In this document: piece by piece, positions 18,824-27,494 of the stretch | Numbering within the stretch: position 1 is the stretch's first letter | Layout of the letters: each line of letters begins with the position of its first letter | Source: DATHBD01 sp035296325 | GTDB taxonomy: Bacteria; Actinomycetota; Actinomycetes; Mycobacteriales; Micromonosporaceae | Direction of reading: 5' to 3' | NCBI GenBank assembly: GCA_035296325.1 | Contig: DATHBD010000073.1 | Span: 1 to 64,000 of the forward strand | Length of the DNA: 64,000 nt | Program-made: the position numbers and the translations under genes | Notes under the pieces: model-generated | Seen by the model: the letters and a program-made list of their open reading frames with translations, nothing else | Told to the model about the DNA's origin: nothing | The model's database searches: none

Positions 18824-19699
18824 ATGCGTGCCACCTTCGTCCGAACCACCACCGCACTGCTCGACGAGGATCCGCGCACCGCCGTGGTGCTCGCCGACAT
18901 TTCAACTGAAGCCTTCGCCGGCGCCGCCCGGGCCCATCCGGACCGGGTGCACAACGTCGGCATCCGGGAGCAGCTCATGCTCGGGGTGGCGGGTGGCCTC
19001 GCCCTCACCGGCCTGCGTCCCTACCTGCACTCCTACGCCCCGTTCCTGATCGACCGGGCGTACGAGCAGATCAAGCTGGACCTCGACCACCAGGGCGTGG
19101 GCGCGGTCCTGGTCAGCATCGGCGCCTCCTACGACGCCGCCGAGGAAGGGCGGACCCACCAGTCGCCCGGTGACGTGGCGCTGCTGGACACGCTCAGCGG
19201 CGCGTGGACGGTGCACGTGCCGGGGCACCCGGCGGAGGTCGCGCCGATGCTCCGCGCCGCGGCCCGGCACGACGACCCGGTGTACGTCCGGCTGTCGTCG
19301 CAGGTGAACCGGCAGGCGTATCAGCCCGGACCGGACCTGCAGGTGCTGCGCCGCGGCAAGCGCGCAACGGTGCTCGCGGTGGGACCGATGCTCGACCCGG
19401 TCCTGGCCGCCACTGAAGGGCTCGACGTCACGGTCGCCTACACCAACACGCCGCGGCCCTTCGACGGCGCCGGGCTGCGGGCGGTGGCATCGACCGATGT
19501 GGTGCTGGTGGAGCCGTACCTGGCGGGTACGTCGGCTCGCCTGGTTGCCTCGGCGCTGGTTGACCGACCCCATCGGCTACTCACTCTCGGGGTGGCGGAA
19601 CCGGATCTGCGGCGCTACGGCACGCCGGCTGATCACCAACGGTGGCAGGGGCTCGATCCGCAGACGTTGAGCCAGCGGATCCGGGAGTTCCTATGGTAA
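18824..19699 (+). CDS. Transketolase, C-terminal subunit
   Basis: A 291-residue protein with the transketolase pyrimidine-binding domain (TAVVLADISTEAF, HNVGIREQLMLGVAGGLALTG with the catalytic Glu) followed by the C-terminal domain (about 170-290). GAGGAGG lies 7 nt before the ATG and only 11 nt separate it from the N-terminal subunit gene, so the two are co-translated and surely form one enzyme. Together they equal a slightly short full transketolase. Confidence 0.88.
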   Translation: MRATFVRTTTALLDEDPRTAVVLADISTEAFAGAARAHPDRVHNVGIREQLMLGVAGGLALTGLRPYLHSYAPFLIDRAYEQIKLDLDHQGVGAVLVSIGASYDAAEEGRTHQSPGDVALLDTLSGAWTVHVPGHPAEVAPMLRAAARHDDPVYVRLSSQVNRQAYQPGPDLQVLRRGKRATVLAVGPMLDPVLAATEGLDVTVAYTNTPRPFDGAGLRAVASTDVVLVEPYLAGTSARLVASALVDRPHRLLTLGVAEPDLRRYGTPADHQRWQGLDPQTLSQRIREFLW

Positions 19700-19747
19700 C
19701 GGTGCCCGGCGGTCACACCGGCTGGCGGGACCGTGCTTAGCTGACTC

Positions 19748-20058
19748 CTGGACATCCCCGCCCGGGTCGTCGACATCGGCCTCCTCGTGCTGGGCCTCTA
19801 CATGCTCTGGCGCGCCGGGCAAGCCACGATCCGCCTGCGCGATCAGCGACCGGCTGGCGCGGCGGCTACGTGGACGATGTCGGCTTCACGCTGATCTCGC
19901 TCGCGGAGGGCTTCGTGATCGTGGCAGCCATCGATCTGGGCCTGCCCGGCTGGGCGGTCGCCCTCACCGCCGTCGCCGTCCTGGTCCCCGCGATCGCCGC
20001 CGTCAACCGGGTCAAGCGCCGGCTCGCCGAGGCGGTGCCGCACGGCACCCACGGTTGA
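19748..20058 (+). pseudogene. Probable frameshifted small membrane protein gene
   Basis: Two overlapping frames look like parts of one protein. From ~19748 one frame reads LDIPARVVDIGLLVLGLYML then WRAGQATIRLRDQR. After ~19845 the coding look shifts to another frame, reading WRGGYVDDVGFTLISLAEG and a second helix (LPGWAVALTAVAVLVP), ending at 20058. The first frame has no ATG/GTG start after its upstream TGA. A GTG at 19870 could still give a 62-residue product. Either a real frameshift or a base error between 19845 and 19865 would explain this. Confidence 0.4.
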
Positions 20059-20215
20059 CGGTCCGGACGCAGGTTCAGCCAGGTTCACAGCGGGACGCGC
20101 CGAGGCCGGGTTGGGGAGGGGATGTGCGGCATCCACTCGACTGATCGCCGGCGACGGCCGTGGTGCGGGTTCAGTCCGCGCCGCGGGTGGCTGCGCGGCC
20201 CGGTACGCTGCGGTG

Positions 20216-20620
20216 ATGGTGGCGAGGCGAGCGGGAGCGCTGCCACGTCCTGTGCCTGCGTGGTTGCTGCGAGCGTGCGCGGCCACCCTGATCTTCGGCG
20301 GTCTGGTCTCTGCGACGGCGGGTCCGCCCCGGGGAGCGGTCACCGAAGCCACCGGGGTATGGACGGGCCCGGCTTCGAGCGTGGTCGCCGTCATGACCGG
20401 CGTCCGATCGCCGGTCGCACCCGGCGTCACTGACCGGCGAGCGGACCTCAGCGCGTTGAGCGCCAGAGCTGGCGGCCGGGACGCGGCAACCGCGGCCATG
20501 CCAACCGCGGTGGCGCTGATCGTCGCGGCTGGCCTTGCCGGCACCGCCATGATCGACAACCGGCGGGTGCCTGCGCATCCGACGCGCCGCGCCGGCCGCG
20601 GTCCTCCCCTTCACGGCTGA
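20216..20620 (+). CDS. Hypothetical protein with two hydrophobic segments
   Basis: A 134-residue protein starting MVARRAGALPRPVPAW. An N-terminal hydrophobic stretch (LLRACAATLIFGGLVSATAG) could be a signal or anchor, and a second one lies near the C-terminus (TAVALIVAAGLAGTAMI). The middle is low in identifiable features. No clear Shine-Dalgarno precedes ATG 20216. Unknown function; could be a non-coding stretch with high-GC coding bias. Confidence 0.35.
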   Translation: MVARRAGALPRPVPAWLLRACAATLIFGGLVSATAGPPRGAVTEATGVWTGPASSVVAVMTGVRSPVAPGVTDRRADLSALSARAGGRDAATAAMPTAVALIVAAGLAGTAMIDNRRVPAHPTRRAGRGPPLHG

Positions 20621-20801
20621 CATCTCCTCGCCACCCCGCGCGTGAACCGCGCGGGCGGACTTGGGGCGCCCACTTCCGGGAGTTCCCGTGACGGGCCTCG
20701 GCTCGGCATGTACGGGTCGTGTGTTCTGCTGGCTGCTGGTGGTATCAGCACCATCTACGGCGTCATCTCCCAACCCTGATCCTCTGTGTCACCTCCAATA
20801 G

Positions 20802-20846
20802 CGTTGGCCAGGGGCGGCAGACCCGGTCCGCCGCCCCTCGCCAACG
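20802..20846 (+). promoter_or_regulatory. Long hairpin in the leader of the K+/H+ antiporter operon
   Basis: CGTTGGC-c-AGGGGCGGC pairs with GCCGCCCCT-c-GCCAACG, a 16-bp stem with one mismatch and an 11-12 nt loop. It ends about 30 nt before the ATG of the regulatory subunit gene and just before AAGGAG. No T tract follows. It could be a terminator of upstream transcription or an attenuator in the leader. Confidence 0.5.
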
Positions 20847-20875
20847 CCCCGGTCATATTCGAAGGAGCCGCGCTG

Positions 20876-21358
20876 ATGGACGTGGAACGCACCGACCTGC
20901 CGGGCATCGGACTCATGCATGCGCTGACGACCGCGCGCGGACGCCGGGTCGGGGTGGTCTCACACCGGACCGGGCGCCGCGACCTGGTGGTCTACGACAA
21001 AGCCGACCGCGACACCGCCGTGGTCTCGGTGACGTTGTCCGCCGACGAGGCCAACGCACTGGCCGAGCTGCTCGGTACAGCCCGCATCGTGGAACGCCTG
21101 GCCCATCTGCAACGCCAGGTCGAGGGCCTGGTGACTCAGCAGATCCATGTCGTCTCGGACTCGCCCTACGACGGCCGCGCGTTGGGGGACACGAAAGCCC
21201 GGACCCGGACCGGCGCGTCGATCGTGGCGATCGTGCGTGACCGGGAAGTGATCGCCAGTCCCCGCCCCGATTTCCTCATGCTGGCCGGTGACATCGTCGT
21301 GGTCGTCGGCACCGCCGAGGGCACCGCCGCGGTGGCCCAGATCCTGGTCGACGGGTAA
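20876..21358 (+). CDS. Cation:proton antiporter regulatory subunit (KhtT-like, TrkA-C domain)
   Basis: A 160-residue protein: an N-terminal ~75 residue domain (MDVERTDLPGIGLMHALTT and GRRDLVVYDKAD) followed by a TrkA-C/RCK-C domain ending DFLMLAGDIVVVVGTAEG. This is the layout of KhtT-type regulators that gate K+ efflux, in some species through cyclic di-AMP or nucleotides. AAGGAG lies about 9 nt before the ATG. The antiporter gene starts 5 nt after its stop, so they form one operon. Confidence 0.85.
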   Translation: MDVERTDLPGIGLMHALTTARGRRVGVVSHRTGRRDLVVYDKADRDTAVVSVTLSADEANALAELLGTARIVERLAHLQRQVEGLVTQQIHVVSDSPYDGRALGDTKARTRTGASIVAIVRDREVIASPRPDFLMLAGDIVVVVGTAEGTAAVAQILVDG

Positions 21359-21363
21359 GCCGC

Positions 21364-22548
21364 GTGCACGGTTCAATCCTGCTCATCGAACTGGGCGCCG
21401 TCATCCTGGGTCTGGGGCTGCTCGGCGCGGTGTCGGCGCGGTTCTCGATTTCACCGATCCCGCTGTACCTCCTGGCCGGGCTCGCGTTCGGCGCCGGCGG
21501 GATTCTGCCGTTGGCGACGAGCCAGGAATTCATCTCGGCCGGGGCCGAGATCGGTGTCATCCTGCTCCTGTTCACCCTGGGTTTGGAGTACACCGCCGAT
21601 GAACTGGTCGGCACGCTGCGCTCCTCGGCGGCGGCCGGCCTGATCGACCTGGTCCTCAACGCCGCACCCGGTGTCATTGCCGCATTGCTGCTGGGGTGGG
21701 GGCCGGTCGCCGCGGTCGCGCTCGGCGGCATCACCTACGTCACCTCCTCCGGCATCACCGCGAAAGTCATCACCGACCTGGGCTGGCTGGGTAACCGCGA
21801 GACGCCGGTGGTGCTGTCGCTGCTGGTCTTCGAGGACCTGACGATGGCGATGTACCTGCCGATCCTCACCGCGCTGCTCGCCGGGGCGGGCCTGGTGGGC
21901 GGCTCGATCACCCTGGCCATCGCGGCGGCCACGGTCACCGTCGTGCTGGTCGTGGCGCTGCGCTACGGCCGCTTCGTCGAACGACTGGTGGCCAGCGAAA
22001 GCGATGAAGTCCTGCTGCTCAAAGTCCTCGGCCTGACCCTCCTCGTCGCCGGCGTGGCTCAACAACTGCAGGTGTCGGCCGCGGTGGGCGCCTTTCTGGT
22101 CGGCATCGCGCTGTCCGGCCCGCTCGCGCACACGGCCCGTCAACTGCTCGGACCACTGCGGGACCTGTTCGCGGCGGTGTTCTTCGTGTTCTTCGGGCTG
22201 CAAACCAACCCGGCGGACCTGCCACCCGTCGCCGGAATCGCGGTCCTGCTGGCCCTCGCCGGCTTCGCCACCAAACTGCTCACCGGTTGGCTGGCCGCCG
22301 GACGCGCCGGCATCGGCACCACCGGCCGGCTCCGCGCCGGCGCCGCGTTGGTACCGCGTGGAGAGTTCAACATCGTCATCGCGGGTCTTGCGGTGACAGC
22401 ACAGGTCAACCCTCGCATCGGCCCGCTCGCCGCCGCGTACGTGCTGATCCTCGCGGTACTGGGACCGATCGTCGCGCGGGTCGCCGAGCCACTGGGACGT
22501 CGACTCACTCGACGGTCCGGGCAACGCACCTCTCGACTCCCCTATTGA
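21364..22548 (+). CDS. CPA2-type cation:proton antiporter (KhtU/KefB-like)
   Basis: A 394-residue membrane protein with ~12 hydrophobic segments. It begins at GTG 21364 (VHGSILLIELGAVILG). The CPA2 core is seen in YLLAGLAFGAGGILPL, TLGLEYTADELVG and SLLVFEDLTMAMYLPIL, which carries the conserved acidic ion-binding residue region, and VPRGEFNIVIAGLA near the C-terminus. It lacks the RCK domain of KefB because that part is the separate gene upstream. Likely exports K+ in exchange for H+. Confidence 0.9.
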   Translation: MHGSILLIELGAVILGLGLLGAVSARFSISPIPLYLLAGLAFGAGGILPLATSQEFISAGAEIGVILLLFTLGLEYTADELVGTLRSSAAAGLIDLVLNAAPGVIAALLLGWGPVAAVALGGITYVTSSGITAKVITDLGWLGNRETPVVLSLLVFEDLTMAMYLPILTALLAGAGLVGGSITLAIAAATVTVVLVVALRYGRFVERLVASESDEVLLLKVLGLTLLVAGVAQQLQVSAAVGAFLVGIALSGPLAHTARQLLGPLRDLFAAVFFVFFGLQTNPADLPPVAGIAVLLALAGFATKLLTGWLAAGRAGIGTTGRLRAGAALVPRGEFNIVIAGLAVTAQVNPRIGPLAAAYVLILAVLGPIVARVAEPLGRRLTRRSGQRTSRLPY

Positions 22549-22752
22549 CGTGACCCGACCGGTGCGCGTGCCTGCCTGATACCTTCGCGTCCGATATATC
22601 GCTGCGGTGGACACACCGCTACGTGAACCCACCTTCCTCATCCTGACCGCACCGGCCGGTGAGCCCCTACCTGGGTACGGGCTTGATCGCCGAGGTGCCA
22701 GGCCTGCGGTGCTCCGACTCAGCCGACGACGGAACGACTCCATCGACAGTCC

Positions 22753-22899
22753 TCAGTGGAGCAGCCGGTCGATGGCCGGGATGCGTTCGACGAGATCGGT
22801 GAGGCTCACCAGCGAGCGGTCCGGCTCGCCCAGCGTCATCAGGTTCATCATGCCCTGGTCACCGGCCGCCGCTGCGGCGGGGATGCCGTCGAGCATGAG
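22753..22899 (-). pseudogene. C-terminal remnant of the phosphotransferase gene, beyond an in-frame TAG
   Basis: Directly after the TAG at 22902-22900 the same minus-strand frame stays open for 49 more codons (LMLDGIPAAAAAGDQG, then PDRSLVSLTDLVERIP) to a TGA at 22755-22753. The helical, protein-like composition suggests it is the lost C-terminus of the phosphotransferase, separated by a single nonsense codon. Confidence 0.6.
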
Positions 22900-23505
22900 C
22901 TAGATGCGCGCAGGGACGGCCCGCAGGATCTGTCCCGGGCGGAACCCGCCGTAGGTCGACGCGATCACGGTCAAGCGGCGGGCTGCGGCCTCGGCGCCGA
23001 TATCGCGCCACAGCGGCACGCAGTTCCACGCAAGAAACGCCAGTTCAGACAGCGGCGTGGTCGGGCCGGCCAGGTCCCAGTCGAAGACCCCCACCAGTTC
23101 GTTGCCGTCGAAGCAGGCGTTGTACGGCGCGATGTCGTTGTGGCCGATCAACGTGGCCGACGGCACCGGGAAGTACCGCCAGGGGCCGGGGTGACTGAAG
23201 CCGGAGACAGCAGCGTGGAAGTTTCGGGACCAGCGGGTGATCGAGGCGATCTGCTCGTCGGTGAGCAGCTCGGTGTCGATGTCCACGACCCGACCGGGGA
23301 GGTAGGTCAGGACCTCCCGGCCATGCTGGTCGAAGCCCACCACCTTCGGGACGTGCGGGATCCGTGGCGCCAGGTACTCCAGCAGGGCGTGCACGGCGGG
23401 CGTCCACGGCCCGGTCGGCCGTCGCACGGTGTCACCGACGAGTACCGCACCACCGACGTTTCCGCCCGCCAGGCGCTGCTCGTCACCGTCAGGAACGTTG
23501 CTCAA
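22900..23505 (-). CDS. Aminoglycoside phosphotransferase (APH) family kinase, truncated by nonsense codon
   Basis: A 201-residue product of the APH/choline kinase fold. It has the catalytic loop LIGHNDIAPYNACFD with the Asp base and Asn, and GVFDWDLAGP with the metal Asp. It starts at TTG 23505 behind AAGGAGG at ideal spacing. A TAG at 22902-22900 stops it about 49 residues before the apparent original end, after all catalytic motifs, so some activity may remain. The substrate is unknown; many members act on small metabolites rather than antibiotics. The next gene on this strand encodes a GNAT acetyltransferase 81 nt upstream. Confidence 0.75.
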   Translation of the reverse strand: MSNVPDGDEQRLAGGNVGGAVLVGDTVRRPTGPWTPAVHALLEYLAPRIPHVPKVVGFDQHGREVLTYLPGRVVDIDTELLTDEQIASITRWSRNFHAAVSGFSHPGPWRYFPVPSATLIGHNDIAPYNACFDGNELVGVFDWDLAGPTTPLSELAFLAWNCVPLWRDIGAEAAARRLTVIASTYGGFRPGQILRAVPARI

Positions 23506-23586
23506 ACCATCCTCCTTCGTACTGGTGGGCAGTGGCTCCGCAAGTACCCGTTCAGGTGGCGCCGCGGGGCGACAGGGCACGGCTCG

Positions 23587-24114
23587 TCAGAGAAGGCGCT
23601 CGTAGCGGCTGACGAGCGTTCGAGCGCCGCCGTCGGAGCGCTGACCGGGGGCGCCGCCCACCTCGACGTCACCGCGGTGGCAGAAGCCGGCTGCCTCGTA
23701 GTACGCCCGCAAGCCGGAATTGCCGGCCACGCAGTCGAGCCGCAACGCGGCGGCACCCTGGGCGCGGGCCCGGTCGGCGGCCCAGGTGAGGATGGCGCGG
23801 CCGGTACCAGCCGCCCACCGTTCCACCGCCATCCGGTGCAGATAACCCGCGCGACCGACGCAGTCGCTCCATACCGGATCGGACCAGTCGAGCGTGACCG
23901 TCCCCGCGGTGCGCCGGCCGGCCCGTACCAGCCAGGTTTCCCCCCGTTCAACGGCCGGGGCAACCCATTCCGGGAGGAACCGGTCTGGCCATTGCCGGAT
24001 GTCGGCGGCGGCGAGCCAGGCCGCGGCGTGGTCGAGCACGACGAGCACGTCCGCCACGTCAGCCACCGTCGCCAGAACGAACCGCAGGTCCGCCTCAGGG
24101 AGTTGGCTCGCCAT
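23587..24114 (-). CDS. GNAT family N-acetyltransferase
   Basis: A 175-residue acetyltransferase. YLHRMAVERWAAGTGRAILTWAADRA holds the acetyl-CoA pyrophosphate-binding loop in the degenerate form RWAAGTGR, and LRLDCVAGNSGLRAYYEAAGF is the typical motif B end. It would acetylate an amine of a small molecule or protein. It is upstream of the APH-like gene in the same direction. The start is ATG 24114 (MASQLPEADLRFV). Confidence 0.85.
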   Translation of the reverse strand: MASQLPEADLRFVLATVADVADVLVVLDHAAAWLAAADIRQWPDRFLPEWVAPAVERGETWLVRAGRRTAGTVTLDWSDPVWSDCVGRAGYLHRMAVERWAAGTGRAILTWAADRARAQGAAALRLDCVAGNSGLRAYYEAAGFCHRGDVEVGGAPGQRSDGGARTLVSRYERLL

Positions 24115-24289
24115 GCCACCGCTTGTGAAACCGCTTGGGAGTGATCCGCTCAGCCATGACGGCCATGCTAGGTACTGCGTGCGCGGTAGTCACCAGTCGT
24201 CAGCGAGCAGGAGTCGGCGGAGGCGACACCCGGCTGGGGTGCGAGGAGGGCTTCACCGTTCAGGCTGAGCTGCCGGTGGGCCGGACGGC

Positions 24290-24766
24290 ATGCCGGGTAT
24301 GGACGACATCGAGGCGACCCGACGTATCGCCGCGGACCCGGGCTGGCCCCGGGCCCATGTCGTCATCCTGACCAACTACGGCCTCGACCGCGTCGCGCCT
24401 CGCGGCGACGCCCTGCTCGCACCGTCGATCACCCGCAAGCTGATCAGCCGGTACGTCAGCGAGCCGTTGCCCACCGGCACGGCCACGGGATGAAAAGAAC
24501 TGATCAACTGCGATCGCGAGACCGTCGCGCTGGTCGCGTACGGGCTGTCCAACGACGAGATCGCGGAACGCATGGTGATTAGTCCACTCACCGCCAAGAC
24601 CCACATCAACCGGGCCATGGCGAAGCTTCATGCCCGTGACCGTGCCCAAGTCGTGGTCCAAGCTTACGATCCGGCCTGTGGCCCCACGCAGCCACTGGCC
24701 TCCGGCGCTACGCCTGGCGCAGTTTGCGGTACGCGCGCGCGGACAGCGGAACGAAGATGGCGATGA
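24290..24766 (+). pseudogene. Degraded NarL/LuxR-type response regulator
   Basis: One frame shows scattered parts of a NarL regulator: MPGMDDIEATRRIAAD and VVILTNYGLD from the receiver, then at once GDALLAPSITRKLISRYV from the receiver-HTH linker, a TGA at 24491-24493, then ETVALVAYGLSNDEIAERM and SPLTAKTHINRAMAKL from the LuxR HTH. The phospho-acceptor N-terminal part is missing, about 25-30 residues of the receiver are deleted internally, and the linker has a stop. The 3' end runs into the convergent permease gene. Confidence 0.8.
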
Positions 24767-25486
24767 TCAGCAGCGGCCAACCGACAGCCAGCCAGACTGC
24801 CCCGTCCATCAGCGGCCCTTCCGTGATCCCGGTCGGATTGCCGAAGAGTTGACGCGCGGCGGACGCGGTTGCCGACAACGGGTTCCACGCCGCGATCGCG
24901 CCGAGCCAGCCCGGCATCGTCTCGGCGGACACGATCGCGGTGGACAGGAACCCGATCGGCCAGACCAGCACCTGTACCGCCATCGTCGCGCCGTCCCCGC
25001 GGAAGGTGAGGCCCACGAAGATGCCGATCCACAGCACGGCGAACCGCAGGAGCAGAAGGAGCAGTACGGCCAGCGCCGCCGATGCCGGGTCACCTGAGAT
25101 CCGCCAACCGATCAGCAGGCCGCCGAGGATCAGGACGGCCAGTTCGACCGCCGAGTTCACCATGTCCGCGCCGACGCGGCCCAGCGCCACCGACGCACTG
25201 CCGATCGGCATCGAGCGGAACCGGTCGGTGATGCCTTTCCTTGAGTCGTTGGCCATGGCGGTTGCCGTGGCCTCCACCCCGAACATCATGCTGAGCGCCA
25301 GCATGCCCGGCAGCAGGAAGTGGATGTAGTCGCCGCCACCCGGGACCGTGATCGCGCCGCCGAACAGAAAGCCGAAGACCAGCAGCAGCATGATCGAGAA
25401 GAGCAGGCCGAAGATCGGTGCCCACGGTTGGCGCGCCCAGTGGGCCAGGTCCCGCTGGGTGATGATCCAGCCGGCTCGCAGTGTCG

Positions 25487-25490
<4 letters not shown>
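24708..25490 (-). CDS. ABC-2 type drug efflux permease (DrrB-like)
   Basis: A 260-residue permease with six hydrophobic segments and the ABC-2 pattern: WARQPWAPIFGLLFSIMLLLVFG at the start, FLLPGMLALSMMFG, the conserved RKGITDRFRSMPI loop, and a C-terminal GWPLLIIAIFVPLSA. It forms an exporter with the ATPase encoded by the upstream gene, overlapped by 4 nt (ATGA). Daunorubicin-type and other hydrophobic drugs are typical cargo; the actual cargo is unknown. Confidence 0.9.
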
Positions 25491-26437
<947 letters not shown>

Positions 26438-26450
26438 CGTGGCTCCTAAC

Positions 26451-26467
26451 TCCGTATGCCTTACGGA
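26451..26467. promoter_or_regulatory. Inverted repeat, candidate TetR operator
   Basis: TCCGTA-TGCCT-TACGGA is a perfect 6-bp dyad in the 76-nt gap between the divergent efflux operon and the TetR gene. A tandem GTACACC repeat follows at ~26480-26493. Either may be the repressor site. Confidence 0.5.
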
Positions 26468-26513
26468 AATGATGCGCGGGTACACCGTACACCCCACGGG
26501 GTAATCTGTGCAC

Positions 26514-27260
26514 ATGGAAAATTCAGCCGTCGACCGGACGCTCAGCCTGCTGTGGCGCCGCACGCTCGGCACCCCTCAGGGCTCCCGCGGGCCGAAGCAG
26601 CGACTGAGCGTCGACGAGGTGATCCGGGCAGCGGTCGCGGTGGCCGACGAGGAGGGCCTGCCGGCGTTCTCGATGCGCAAGGTGGCCGATCGCCTCGGGC
26701 TCAAGCTGATGTCGATCTACACCTACGTGCCGGGTCGCTCCGAGCTGATCGGCCTGATGGTCGACGAGGTCGCCGGTGAGCTGGAACTTCCCCCGCACGA
26801 GGGCTCGCTGCGCCAGCGGATCACCGTCGTGGCCCGGCAGATGTGGGACGAGTTCCACCGGCACCCTTGGCTGCTGCAGGTGGAGAACAGTAGGCCGTGG
26901 ATCGGCCCGAATATCTCCGACCGGTACGAATGGCAGCTGGCCGCGATCGAGGGCGCCGGCTTCACCGATCTCGAGATGGACCAGATGGTGACCCTGCTAG
27001 CCAGTTTCACGGCCGGGGCAGCGCGGGCGTCGATCGACGCCCGCCGCACGGCCGAGCAGTCCGGCATCTCGGACACCGAATGGTGGGAGATCAACGCCCC
27101 GGTTCTCGAGCGGGTGATGCCCGCCGACGCGTATCCGATCTCCGGCCGGGTCGGGCCGGTGGCCGGCGAGGAATACCAGGCGGTCGGCGATCCGGAGCGC
27201 TCGTTCAAGTTCGGGCTCGACCGCATCCTCGACGGGGTGGAGCACCTCCTGGACCGCTAG
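26514..27260 (+). CDS. TetR/AcrR family transcriptional regulator
   Basis: A 248-residue repressor. The HTH spans ~35-80 (LSVDEVIRAAVAVADEEGL, FSMRKVADRLGLKLMSIYTYV), followed by a TetR-C-like ligand domain with WWEINAPVLERVM. It probably binds a drug-like ligand and controls the divergent DrrAB-type exporter. A TAATCT -10-like hexamer lies 6 nt before GTG 26508 and 12 nt before ATG 26514, so leaderless translation from either is possible; I chose the ATG. Confidence 0.9.
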   Translation: MENSAVDRTLSLLWRRTLGTPQGSRGPKQRLSVDEVIRAAVAVADEEGLPAFSMRKVADRLGLKLMSIYTYVPGRSELIGLMVDEVAGELELPPHEGSLRQRITVVARQMWDEFHRHPWLLQVENSRPWIGPNISDRYEWQLAAIEGAGFTDLEMDQMVTLLASFTAGAARASIDARRTAEQSGISDTEWWEINAPVLERVMPADAYPISGRVGPVAGEEYQAVGDPERSFKFGLDRILDGVEHLLDR

Positions 27261-27415
27261 TCGCTGCCCGCTCGATGACGATCCTGCTCAATGCTCACGC
27301 GGTCTGGGTTTCCTGCGGTCAGCGTGCACCACATGGAGCCTGAGGCAGGCGCCGTCTCGCGCCGCTGAATTCGGGCCGACACGCTTCCCGCCACTCTCAA
27401 CGTATAGCGCACAGG

Positions 27416-27434
27416 GGGGCTTGCGGCAAGGCCC
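27416..27434 (+). promoter_or_regulatory. Rifamycin-associated element (RAE)
   Basis: GGGGCTTGCGGCAAGGCCC, a 19-bp imperfect palindrome, matches as I recall it the RAE found upstream of rifamycin-inactivating enzymes and HelR genes in actinobacteria. It lies 60 nt before the start of the helicase gene and just after a TATAGC hexamer at ~27402, so it is at or near the promoter. Genes with this element are induced by rifamycins. Confidence 0.85.
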
Positions 27435-27494
27435 GGGTTGTGCCGCAAAATCGTCGGCCAGGGCAGGAACCTTCCGGAAAACAGGAGTCGCGAC

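Noticed and set aside
20621..20875. Claim of a ydaO (cyclic di-AMP) riboswitch
   Set aside because: Only a hairpin is visible; the conserved ydaO core could not be recognised by eye.
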